A stretch of DNA of 64,000 nt from NCBI GenBank assembly GCA_011317545.1, contig WUJK01000019.1:78569-142568 (forward strand), in the 5' to 3' direction. The notes beneath the pieces are model-generated. The model was not told the origin of the DNA. It made no database searches and saw only the letters and a list, made by a program, of their open reading frames with translations. Below, in pieces: positions 22,921-34,115 of this stretch. The position numbers and the translations under genes were made by a program. How positions within the stretch are numbered: the stretch's first letter is position 1; every line of letters begins with the position of its first letter. This DNA is from Coniella vitis. Taxonomy: Eukaryota > Ascomycota > Sordariomycetes > Diaporthales > Schizoparmaceae.

Positions 22921-24281
22921 TTTTAAGAGATATGTTGGAGTAGGGAGATACGTAAGCAGAATATAGCTATTTTCTTATACGGTTAGCAGCTCGCGCTAAG
23001 CTCTATAGTTAGGCTCTAGCGCTACCTCGCTTCGCTCTAGCCCGCCGTAGCATTATATACTTACTAGACGACCTCGGCGGTTATATTTATAATACGGATC
23101 GAAGAGTCGTCTGCGGTATTATATATCGCTTCGTTCATCGGGTCTAGCTACCGTATATACTTACTGCCTCTACTAGGCGGGGTATCCGATTCTATACCTA
23201 CTATTAGTTAGGAAAAGCGATAAGCTAGTTAGTATCTAGTAGTTAGATTTAGAGGCGGACTATAAAGTATAGATAAGCAGCCGCTAATAAGATAGAGTAA
23301 ATAATATTTATCGAGTACTATAGTAAAGAGATAATCTGGAGCCTATAGTTACCTAAAAGAGGCTAGGGTAGAGCTAACCCTATAACCAGTTACGTATACT
23401 TTTTCGGATTTATATCTATCGTCGACTATAAAGTATACTATAATAGGGCGCTATATCGCCAGCTGCTCGTTGCTATAATACCCCGAAGAGAAGAAAATTA
23501 GTACGTCTACTACCGTATATATCCTTAGACTAAGTATATCGGCAGGTTAATCAATTATATAATATTATATTATACTGCTAGAGTCTTAGATTATCTCTAG
23601 TTCGTATAGTAGAGTATCGGCTATAGAAACGATTTTTACTTTCTCTATACTAAGATATCTGCCTCTTAAAGTAAAAATATATTTCTTTACGAAAAGGATA
23701 GCCTAGTTTATTCTTATTATACCTAAGGTAGTAGCGCTATACTTCTAGGAGATAGTTAGCGAGAAGTATATTAAGGCATTATTAGCGACTTTACAACCTA
23801 ACTTCTCCCTAGATATATATAAGCTCGTATAGCTAATTGCTAGAGCTATAGGCTTTAGTAGATACGCTGCAATCTACTATATACTTTCAGCAATCGTATA
23901 AGAAATAAATACCTGCTAATCGTCCCGCGGTACTTTGCAGGCCTAGTATAGCAAGCTAGCGTACGATAGTAGGACACGTTATGATTTTCCACTAATTAGA
24001 CCTATATAAGTCTACCGGCCAGGTATATAGGGAGCTGCAGGCCTATAACAGTTAAGCGACTATATCTTATTAGCCTATTCTTTTAGTAGTAGCTGGGACT
24101 ACCTTAATATCTATCTTCTAGCGCGCTTACGCCCTAGAACTTTTTTCCCCTTCTCTCTCTCTCTCTTCCCTCTCTATCTATTCGCTATATAAGTTACAAT
24201 ATACTACTATAACCACTTTACGATATACGCAGCGTTATCCTCCTATATACCTTGAGAGTTATCCTTAGTTTTAAGCTAACT

Positions 24282-24284
<3 letters not shown>
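22921..24284. other. Mildly mutated region, no assignable gene
   Basis: Weak coding-like stretches occur on both strands, but no domain or long frame can be supported. A pyrimidine-rich run (24140-24180) precedes the T tract. Confidence 0.3.

Positions 24285-24314
<30 letters not shown>
24285..24314. repeat. 30-nt poly(T) tract
   Basis: About 30 consecutive T residues, preceded by 'aactctc'. A second homopolymer pair, T10 followed by A2 and G12, is at 24909-24932. Both look like simple low-complexity DNA. Confidence 0.75.
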
Positions 24315-25054
24315 CTTTTTAGGTAGTAGTATTAAACCAGCCTTATAACTTTCCGCCGCTATACTAATACTATCGCTAGCTAGTATCTTACCGCTAGTTA
24401 TCCTCTAGGAGCTTACGTTATATCCTATTATTACAGCGATCGTTTAGTTCCCTAGCGTAGTAATTTTAGCAGCGCTATTATTATCGTATCTCGGAGCTCT
24501 TATTTAACCGATAGATATTATCTCTAAGCAGCTACTAGTTATCCTCTCCCGGAGCTCGTATATAGCTGGAAATAACTTATCCTATCTTTATTTAGAATAT
24601 TACTAGTTATCCGCTCTAGGAGCTGGTCTTTCTATAAATAGGATATATATCTAGAACGGTATAAGTTATCCTTTCTAACTAAGATTACTACGATAGGATT
24701 TGCTCCTACGTTCTAGACCTAGGAGTAGATACGCTTAGATCTTTAGGAAGATAGCTTTAATACGGCTATTATTATCGTTAGAAAATAGTCACGGGACGAC
24801 TTTATTATTCTTTAGTCTCTTTAATTTACTACTAGAGTTAAGGCTACTCTACTATTACTATAAAAGCCTAGGTAGGTAGGAATCTTACCTACTATTTACT
24901 AGTAAGGGTTTTTTTTTTAAGGGGGGGGGGGGTCGATATTAAATATAAGTTCTACTACTATAATCTATACTACGGTGATTAAACTGTAATTATTGCCTAT
25001 TTATATATTAACCTTCGCTCGTTTATTCTCTTTATCTTTTCTAGGTATCTTATT

Positions 25055-25262
25055 ATTTCACGCTTAGCGATTTCTGCTTAGCGATTTCGTTTCCGTTTAG
25101 CGATTTTTTATTTAACGATTTTCCGCTTAGCAATTTTCTATTTAGCGATATACGTTTAGCGATTTGGATTAGGTGATTTTCTATTTAGTAATTTTCCATT
25201 AGGATTAGCGATTTTCTATTTAGCTATTTCTATTTAGCGATCCGTTTAGCTATCTTTTATAC
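25055..25262. repeat. Short tandem repeat of the motif (t/c)TTAGCGATTTTC
   Basis: About 14 imperfect copies of a 13-20-bp unit built around TTTAGCGATTT, some with AGCAATTT, AGCTATTT or AGTAATTT variants, in the same orientation. The unit contains AGCGAT in many copies. No reading frame is evident. It could be a decayed minisatellite or a protein-binding array. Confidence 0.75.
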
Positions 25263-26879
25263 TATAGTTATTAATATAGAGATAATTTAAGTATATAAGC
25301 AACTTAAAATCTACGCTACCAGATTATTTATAAGCGCCGGTTAGTCCTATAATAATTGCAACCTAAGCTAAGTATACTCGTATCGCTAATTAATTATATT
25401 CCGCTATAGCGAAATACTAGTAGGATAAATAGATATTCGCGGTATATAGACTCGTACGCAAAGCGACTTACTCGAGTAGTATATATAATTTGGAGATTAC
25501 TAGGCTATTACGTATCGAGCAAGCTTATTATCCTATCCAGGACTTTCTATATAATTCCTTTAATCTTCCCTATTATAGAGATCTAAACGAGTATACTTAC
25601 CTTACGTATATATTTATATAGCGAGCAAAGCTAAGCTTAATACTCCTAAGGCTTATATAGTAGGAGAAGCAGGAGGAGAGATAGCAGCAGCGGCTAAGAT
25701 TATATTTACCACCAATAAGGCGCTAAGGAAATAAAACTAGCATAGCCAGCGTCTATAAGCATTATTAACTATATATAACGGTATAATTTAAAGGTAACGA
25801 CCTAATAATACCTATAGATAAGTTCTAGCCAGAAGTCTCTAACTATACTTACGTAGGAGAGTATCTTATACTAACTAATATACAACTAGCAGCTACTACT
25901 AAGCTAAATAGTTTCTATATTATATATTAACTAATCCGCGTTAGAGTAAATATAGTAAGTTTAGCTATAATAGTACGCTCTTCCTAAGTTTGATTTATTC
26001 CGTATTAGATTCGTCTAGGGATATAGCGTATAGGCTATTATCCTTACCGGTATCGCTAAAGTTATCAGCACCGTCGTTAGCCGTAGCATTAGGGGATTTA
26101 GAGTAGCCACCAGCGCTAGTATTCTTCTTAGTAAGTTATTTAAACGGATAGTGCTATAATTAATATCGATCTCCGGCTTCGGCTAGTATACCTTATATCC
26201 CCCTTCCTTCGAGTCCGCGGTATTAGGCTACTACCGCTACTTAAGCCGAATTTATATCGCCTATATAGTCCCGGTTATATATTTATCCTACCTAGTCGGT
26301 ATATTTACTTACTCTTTATAGAAAGCAATCGGGAAACGGACGGTTAGCTTATAATTTAATTCTTTATATAAGATGAAAAAATATTAATAAGTATATACGG
26401 GGGAGAGAAGACTATAGGTTAAGTTATAGACTATAATCAGCCTAGACCTTATTTATTTATATAGCTATAACAAGCTAGATAGTATAGGCTTATAAATTAG
26501 TATAGCTAGTAAGGTGCCTCTACTAAGATAAGACTATAGTTAAGAGTATTAGATAAATTACTTAGCCGATTTCTCTTTATTTTATCCTTATCTACAATAA
26601 CCGTTTAACCTCTCGAGATATAACGTAGCTATAGATATAAAGGCAGCGTATATATCTTCCCGAGTTATTTATAATCGAGTTTATAGGTAATTCGACGATT
26701 TTTACCTTCTAGTTAAGCGCCCGGGACCCCCTCGCCCTAATCCTCTCGATATATATATTAGACCTTATCTTTCCACCAGCAAGGTCAACCTATTATATAG
26801 CGAGCGACACTAGTCAGCGGATAGGGTTAGTCTTTACTTACGAATAACGCGAGCTATACCGGTGTCCGCGGTTCTGATA
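25263..26879. other. Degenerate region, no assignable gene
   Basis: A plus-strand frame around 25400-25740 is fairly open if TAG is read as Gln. It includes AYIVGEAGGEIAAAAKII (near 25645-25700), but I recognise no domain. The rest is unassigned. Confidence 0.3.
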
Positions 26880-27725
26880 TACTACGTAGTAGTATTTTAA
26901 GGGGCGGTAATTCGGTCTATATACCCGGGCGTAGAGGTCTTCTTCGATATACTATTATCGGTAAGCGTATAGTTTAGTATTAATAGTCGTAGCATCTCTC
27001 TATATCCCTAGAGCGACTCTATATATAAGAGTAATCTTCGTCTTTACCTTAGGCCTTCTAGAGTATCCGCGAGAGCGGCTTCGTTATATCCCAGTAGGGC
27101 GTTAAGCGTCCGTCTACTAGTATACGATCGCTACTATTAGGTAAGATTATAAAGTCGGAGGACCCCGAGACTTATACGAACCGGACCTATAGTTAGCTTT
27201 TTAATCGGCTTACTTAGGAAGATATCGGTTAACTCTTATAGCAATTATAATGCTTAATAGAAAAAGGAAAAGCGATATTTAGGAGCTATATTATTATAGA
27301 ACAGTAGTACCGTAATTAGGTACCGATACTAATAATATTACGGCTAATATCTACTGCCGAATTTTAATGCTTATATATAATTACTACGCCTAAATCCTAT
27401 CCTTAATGGAGAAAGGTATGTCTTATCTCTTACGCCCTATTCTCTCCTCGCTTATAAGAAAAAAGCTAAGAGAGAACTAAGAAAAAAAGAAAAAAAACTA
27501 AGTATTCGATATAATAATAAAATAAACGTACGGAAAGAACTAAGATTAATATAGCTATAATCGCATCGTTACGATAACTAAACTATACTTTACTTATTCG
27601 AGTCTATTATATAAGACGCTGGAGGAGGAGAGTTTATAGTCCTCGCGCGCTGATATCGAAAGGAAAGCATTTTCGTTTATAAATAGTCGGTATATCAATA
27701 CCCTTATATATAGTCGCTTTTAAAG
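26880..27725 (+). pseudogene. Degraded coding fragment, unknown
   Basis: A plus-strand frame can be followed from about 26800 to 27600 with stops mostly at Gln-like sites. Readable blocks include DPETYTNRTYS (near 27160) and a helix-like region with a Lys-rich patch near 27470-27500. I do not recognise the family. The boundaries are guesses. Confidence 0.25.
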
Positions 27726-30180
27726 TAACGCTATTATAGTTTATAATAGGAACTAATCCGGGTCCTGTTAAGAATAGCGAGACCCTGAACTATACGCCGT
27801 AGTAGGGGCAATATTCGAGGCGTTATATTATAGATTATCTTCGTATAGTAATAAATAACGAGCACCTTTATACTATTACTTACTGCTACTATTATTATAG
27901 AATATATACTTAGCCGTATATAATTCTCCGTAGTATATCGATAGTATAAGATAGGACCAGGATAAGGGACGCTAAATTCCAAGAGGCTTTAGCTATCTAA
28001 TATAAATAGTAGATACGGAGAATCTATAAGCAGCCTAAGACTACTTATTATATACCTTATAGCCTCGCGGGATAGTAAGCCAACCGTAGAGGGTGATTAA
28101 CTCTTAAGTACTACGTATACGACGACGCAATATATACCAGGTATAATCCGAAATTCCTCGAGTCTATATAGTACTTAGCTCTATATTCTATATATATTTG
28201 CACTATTCTTATTAGGCAGGAACGACTCCTAAAATCTAAGATATTATCCTTTATTAAATAATAGTATACCTAGCTAAAATAAGCGATAGGCTTATTAGTA
28301 GGTTATTAGTTATATCTATCTATGCCCGCTCTATATATTCTATAATAGTACCTGCTAACGAGTACGTAATATAAGTAAAGGCAAGGGTTACTCGTTATAT
28401 AAGTAGACTAGGACTCCAAAACCAGGCTAGTCGACCAACGAAAAGCTAGTGCCTAGATTAGGCCAGAGACGTAATATAAACCGTTAGAGAAAAGATAGAT
28501 AAAAAGCGACTTCTAAGGCTATATTTCGTTTTAAAATAGGTTAAGGAGCGTAGGTAGTAAAGGGTAAAAGGAGGATACTACCGCATTTATTTACTTAATA
28601 GTTATAGCTTAACGAAGCTATTATAGCTACGTAAGGCCGTACGGCGTATAGCAAATATTAAATATAGATAATCAACTAAAGCTACTATATTAATCTATCT
28701 ATAGATATATCTGGTTAATATAATAATAAAGGTGGTGATAATAATAAAGCCTATTAGCAATAAAAATGCTTCTAGCGGGAAAGATAGCGCTAAGGCTGCT
28801 AGCGCTAGCTATATATAGGCCCTATAGCACGTTTTAAAATAAGCTATCGAACTAAAAGCTATACGAAATTTATACCTTTTATAAGACTACCTAATATAGG
28901 TATTAGCTAGGATAGCTCTAGCCAACGCTAGGCGGAAGCCAGGATTACGCGCTTTAAACTATAAGATCGAGATAGCAGACTATCACAAGACTAATTCCAT
29001 TACAGGCAAGTTTATCTTAATATAATCTCGAGTTTAGCGTTATAACTAGGCTCGCTAACTTCTGCCCTATTAAACGTAAATAAAGAGCAAGGTTATATTT
29101 ATTACCCAAAATAGCATAGTAAAACAAACTTAGAGAGCTACGATAAGAAGACTAATAGCAGAATAGCGTTATAAGTAAATACGATAACGCTAAGTTCCTA
29201 CTATATATTAAAATAGATATAGTAGAGCTAAGTATTTCCGGAATAGCTACTAATAAAGCCAGCACTAAATAATAATTCTCGTCGCCCGACCTATACCGTC
29301 CGTACTAGAAAGTATTAAATACCTTAGTGCTACGCCGAATACGCTAACTATAGGGAGCCGCCCGCGTAGGCTTATTAGCGCTTATAGCAGCGTATACCCT
29401 AGCGATAAGGGCAAGTTATATAGTAGATACGCAGACTATATAGTATAACCGCACTAACGGCTACTTATCTATATAGCAGATAACTAGCTAACAACTTCCC
29501 TATCAATAAAAAGTAAATAATATATCGAGTCTCCAGATCTATTCCTAAATATACCGTCTCTATCCTTCTATCTAGTTAGAGCCTAGATAACCCGACCGCT
29601 AATAGATTCTAAGCTAACTTCGCTAGCTATAGAACTAAATAGATATTATAGCGTACTTATAGCCGAACTTCTTCCTCCTAGACCGCTTAGCCCGCTTAAT
29701 AAATTCTTTATATTCTTTTTCTTTTCCCTCCCTATATCTCCGGCTTACAACGGCGATTAGGGTTCGAACTCGGTCTAAGACTATATACTATAACTTATCG
29801 ATAACGGGCTAGCTATCGAAAGAGTAAGAGGGAAACGCGACTATACGTTAGCAAAGGGAGTAGTAGCTCTTAAGATAATATAACTAAAGCAGCCCAAATA
29901 CCTAACAAAGGATATAAAGCAGAGGTAGATATAGAAAGAGAGGTAATTTAGACCCAGATACGTCCGATTTTAATAAGCTAATAAGGTAATTAGACCCGTC
30001 GGAATACTTATAATCTTATTAACTCTCTATACAAATATAAGCGCTCGTATCCTCTACTTAGCCCAAGGTTCCACCTACTCCTATTAGCAAGGAAGGACGT
30101 AAATATAAGAAGTAAATAAGTCTATTAGTACGATAGTAATAGCCTTATAAATAGAAGAGAATAGAAAAGAGAATAGACTT
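27726..30180. other. Degenerate region, no assignable gene
   Basis: Open stretches exist on both strands, including a minus-strand one at 27734-27982 and plus-strand charged segments near 28500-29000. None carries a recognisable domain or clear codon structure. The sequence keeps scattered CA/TG and is less mutated than the LINE copies. Confidence 0.3.
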
Positions 30181-30309
30181 TTTTTTTTCAATTGGATAGA
30201 TATATACGATACTATTAGTAAAAGCTACTAGGGGCGATCCTCTAAAGGTTACGGGGTGGTAAGCTAGAGCCTAGCTTTTACAGGTAACCTTAAGGTTCGT
30301 TATAGGTAT

Positions 30310-30560
30310 AGCTAGCGAACCTCTAATACCTTAGTACGGGGTAATACTATATTTTAGTAGGTTTAGACCTAGGTATAGCTAGTAAACCTCTAGTACCTTA
30401 GTACGGGGTAAGCGGGGCAGCGTACTCTAAGCGCTCTAGCGCTATAAGCGATATTTCTAGAAGGGTTCTAGCGGCTATTAGAATATATCCCGCAATTACT
30501 ACTAATAGCCCCTAAAGCCTACTATATTTCAGTAGGTTTATACCTAGGATAAGGTCGTAG
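30310..30560. repeat. Interleaved direct repeats
   Basis: AACCTCTAATACCTTAGTAC followed by GGGGTAA (near 30317-30343) recurs near 30384-30410. ACTATATTTTAGTAGGTTTA followed by GACCTAGG (near 30347-30373) recurs near 30520-30547. The surrounding 30190-30640 is non-coding. It could be a solo LTR or another short repetitive element, but I see no terminal repeats to prove that. Confidence 0.6.
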
Positions 30561-31469
30561 GTCTTCGCACCCTAGTATCCTTAGCATTTAAATCGCTAAC
30601 CGCTTACTCCCCTTCTCGTTTACACCTTTTCGAATAGAGATATATAAATATTAATATCGCGACTACTAGTTTTAATATATCTCTTTTCCTTATCTCTATC
30701 ATTATTACATTATTATAATATTAATACCGATATTAATATTCGGTCTCCTTTCAGATATAGCCGTATATCGCACCGTAGCTACCAGCCGATAACCTAACCC
30801 GATACGCCTCCTAGCTAAACGTGCGAGCCTAGGCAACTATACCAGCGAGACGAAACAAGACGAGACGAACGTAATAGATAGAGGCTAATATATATAATAG
30901 GATATAAAACTTATAATAGAGAAAATAAGAGATTAAAAAAGAGTTAGTAATATATACGGTGCTAGTTATCTATAATAGCAGACTTAAGCTATATGCCCGC
31001 TACCTACCTTATTCGCAGTACTGCTTAAGGTGCCTGCTAGGCATCTATATCATGCTTATACTAGCTGTTAAATCGAATAAAGGTCGGCGCTTTATCGCTC
31101 TAGCTTTAGGCGTCGATATATAGTGCAAGCTGAAACCGGCGCGAAAACGACCAAGACGCAACCAGGCTAGCTATCGACGGGTCTTTTAAGGCGTTAACAG
31201 CAATAACCTGCCTTTCAAGATATAGCCGTCTCTTTTCTACAGTTTAGTTAGGAAAGCGATTAAGCTAGCAGAGTAAAATAGTTAAAACGGTAAGCTCTCC
31301 CTTTCCCCTTTTCTCTTCTTCTTTTACTTAGGCCCGTTAGACCCCCTTCCCGCCTCCTATATAATCCTCTAAGGAAGCATTCTTAATTTCCTCTTACTTT
31401 ACCGTTTTACCCTTATTAAATCCTTAGCTTATTACTTATATATCTCGCTATAGCTATAGCTGGATCCTC
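30561..31469. other. Non-coding spacer, lightly mutated in its centre
   Basis: Bases 30960-31260 keep many CA/TG dinucleotides, so RIP was weak there. No gene is recognised. It may be the upstream region of the coding relic that follows. Confidence 0.35.
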
Positions 31470-33200
31470 TACCGGGCTTATAAAACAAAACCTACAATCG
31501 TCTAAGCCTATAAAGAATAACGCCCCGCCTATACTATAACCTAGGGCTCTTACCAGAGACTAGGCGGAAACGCGGCTCATACGTATACGTAATATCCTTA
31601 AATTCCTAGATAAGGAAGCTAAGCCGCCGCCTAAGTATACGGCCACGCCCCTAGCATAACCTAAGGGCGCCCAGCCAGCTAGGCACTATATATAGCTCTA
31701 TAATCCTAGGCTAGCGTAGACTAAGCGTATTACTACTATTATACGTAGGCGGGGTATTAGTAAGCCGCGGCCCAAGAGCTAGAAGCTAGAGTCCCTCTAG
31801 GCCTTTAAGAGCTATATCTCTAGGTATATAGCGGCGTAGGTTAAGGATACCTAATTCTTAGAAGATAAGGGGCGGGTTAAAGCGGATTCTAGTAAAGAGG
31901 AATAGGACGCTAGCGGTATTATCTCCCCTCCTTCTCCGAGCCTAGCTAATAGCACTTAGGACTTAGCCGACGAGTAAGTTAAGACGCCGGAAAGACTAGA
32001 TACTATTATAGTTCTACTTATTATAAATCTTACCTTACCTATCCATTCTCCTACCACAACTTCCTCGCTAGATACTAATACTACTACCTTAGCCGATAAG
32101 CAAGTTAAGACACCGGAAAGACTAGATACTATTATAGTTCTGCCTATTACGGATCTTACCTTACCTATCTATTCTCCTACTATAACTTCCTCGCTAGATA
32201 CTAATACTACTATTATAGCCGATCCTATACTTAGGCTGCCTAACGCTCTTAGACTAATAATACTCGATATATATATAGGGGCTGCTATATTATAGTCTTA
32301 GTCGTATAAGCGGCCCTAAGTCGGACTAGATACGTCTTCTAGAGACGGGCAGCTTTAGGTAAGTTACGTAATATAGATATAACTATAAGCTAATTATACT
32401 AATAGGAAGCAGCAGCAGTAGTAGTAGTTACTAACTCCGCTTTATAAGCGACTATAGAGATCGCTAGTTAACTCCCTACTAAGTATATCGATATAATCGC
32501 TAGTCGCTTTGCTAGTACGGCCCGACGGGCTACGCGTTCTTAAGGCGCCTATATAGGCTCTATCGCTAACGTTACCGTTACCGCTAGTTAATAAACTTAT
32601 AAGCAATAATACGTCCGGAAGTAATCTACGAGCTCGTTATATCGCTATATACGAAGCAGGAGAAACCTCGCCTACCGCCAACTCCTAAATACCTCCTTCT
32701 CTCCTATAATCTTAATAGCTATAAACTATAGTATCTAGCAAGATCGCTTCTATTAGTAGCGGCGAAATCAGCCCTCGTATTATCCTAGCTTATATTCGAG
32801 TCGACCCGGTTCTACTAAGCGAGTAGAATAACTAACGCTAATACCGCGCTTAGTCGGGTAAAGGGGTTACTACTTCTAGTCTATTAAAGGAGCCGTATCT
32901 TCTTCCTCCGCCTACTTTATCGGAATCCAAGCTATCTAATATACGGTTTACTAGAGAGAGGCTAGCTTCTTTTACCCAGGCGTTTATAAATAAATCCATA
33001 CTTACGGAGCGTATATCCTAGTGGAAATAGTATACTACGAGGTATAACGTAAAGAAGGATATCTAAGTATAAAGAAGAGCTTCTAAGGGTAAGGATAAAG
33101 CGAGGGCGGAAGTCGCAGATTATAGCTAGTTAATAGGAAAGGAGACTTATACCGTATTTGTTTACGTTAACTTTTATAATCTAAGAGTATTATCTCGCTC
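31470..33200 (+). pseudogene. RIP-degraded gene of unknown function with an internal duplication
   Basis: A plus-strand frame runs for over 500 codons with stops mostly at Gln-like sites. The N-terminal part (31480-31830) is basic and Pro/Arg-rich. The middle (31840-32230) is Ser/Thr/Pro-rich and acidic and contains two copies of a 42-residue unit that includes KTPERLDTIIVL. A Gln-rich patch (CAGCAGCAG and TAG repeats) lies near 32405-32430. The last part (32700-33200) is again charged. The low-complexity, modular make-up could suit a gag-like or chromatin-associated protein, but nothing is recognised. It lies immediately upstream of the MITE region. Confidence 0.38.
31963..32214 (+). repeat. 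126-bp in-frame tandem duplication
   Basis: 31963-32088 and 32089-32214 are near-identical (both begin TTAGCCGA and contain AAAGACTAGATACTATTATA). The period of 126 bp is 42 codons, so the frame is kept. Several differences between units are C/T transitions, as expected from RIP after the duplication. Confidence 0.85.
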
Positions 33201-33348
33201 TAATAGCGCGAGAGAGATATTTTCCTTTTAGGTTTTAATTTCTTACTTTATACTTAATTTAATACGGAGTATATAGACTAGAATTATACTAAGCGTCTTT
33301 AAGAATTAAGTTATTCTGCTTAAGATAATAAGATCTTTTAGCTCCTAC

Positions 33349-33413
33349 TATGAATATAAGAATATAATAACACGATATAAAATATATTGCTTACTATAAA
33401 TTGCTAGTTAAAG
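33349..33413 (+). repeat. Direct repeat flanking MITE, left
   Basis: The core CGATATAAAATATATTGCTT (33373 onward) with about 20 more matching bases recurs at 34035-34075. Weaker similarity extends upstream. The copies bracket the 543-bp inverted-repeat element but lie outside its ends. Confidence 0.8.
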
Positions 33414-33433
33414 ATATAGGAAATAAAAAGAGC

Positions 33434-33976
33434 CCGTCTACGTATACTATAACTTTGAGTTAGGTGCACTAGCTGATTTTGAAACCCCTATATATCTACG
33501 AAATCTTAAATAAATAATTTTAATATCTCTGCTATATATAGTTTAGAGTATATACTATTAGCTATTAGAAAACAGGGCCGATTTCGCAAATATTCAGCTT
33601 TATAAAAAACCTTAGAATCTAATTCTCTTAGAGCTCTTAAAGATTTTAGCTTAAATTTAAATTATCCAAAATTTTATATAGTATAGCCCTTACAATAAGG
33701 TTTCTATAAACTTCCTTTTAACTATTTAGAAAGAATTCCGTTATATATTAATATTATTAAAGCTTTTATAAGAGATTCCTTTTATTCTTAAGGCTATATT
33801 ATAAAATTAATAATATACTTAATTCGAGAAGTAGAACTAGTAAGTAGAGCTGAAGTTTCTGAATCGATTAGTATAGCTTTCTTAAGGATACTATTTATTT
33901 AGAATAGTATTATACTCGAAAAACGCTCGGAAAACTAATAGTGCACCTAGCTAAAAGTTATAGTATACGTAGACGG
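33434..33976. mobile_element. 543-bp MITE-like element with ~36-bp terminal inverted repeats
   Basis: The left end CCGTCTACGTATACTATAAC (33434 onward, to the GTGCACT at 33464-33470) is matched in reverse complement by 33940-33976 with only a few mismatches. The interior is AT-rich and non-coding. This fits a non-autonomous DNA transposon. A T/A-rich run of 18 A follows the right end. The target-site duplication is unclear because the flanks carry a longer direct repeat. Confidence 0.7.
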
Positions 33977-34008
33977 TCTTAATAAAAAAAAAAAAAAAAA
34001 AGGGAACT

Positions 34009-34075
34009 ATAAGAACTAGGAAATAGTAATAATACGATATAAAATATATTGCTTACTATAAATTACTAGTTAAGG
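34009..34075 (+). repeat. Direct repeat flanking MITE, right
   Basis: Second copy of the 33349-33413 repeat, same orientation, about 660 bp away. Too long for a DNA-transposon target-site duplication. Both repeats may be terminal direct repeats of a larger short element containing the MITE, or a local duplication. Confidence 0.78.
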
Positions 34076-34115
34076 ATTTAAAGAAATAAGCAAATATTCC
34101 ACAATTTATATATAA

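Noticed and set aside
27734..27982. Minus-strand open frame of 82 codons
   Set aside because: No domain, no conserved neighbours, and similar open stretches are common here by chance. Left as unassigned.
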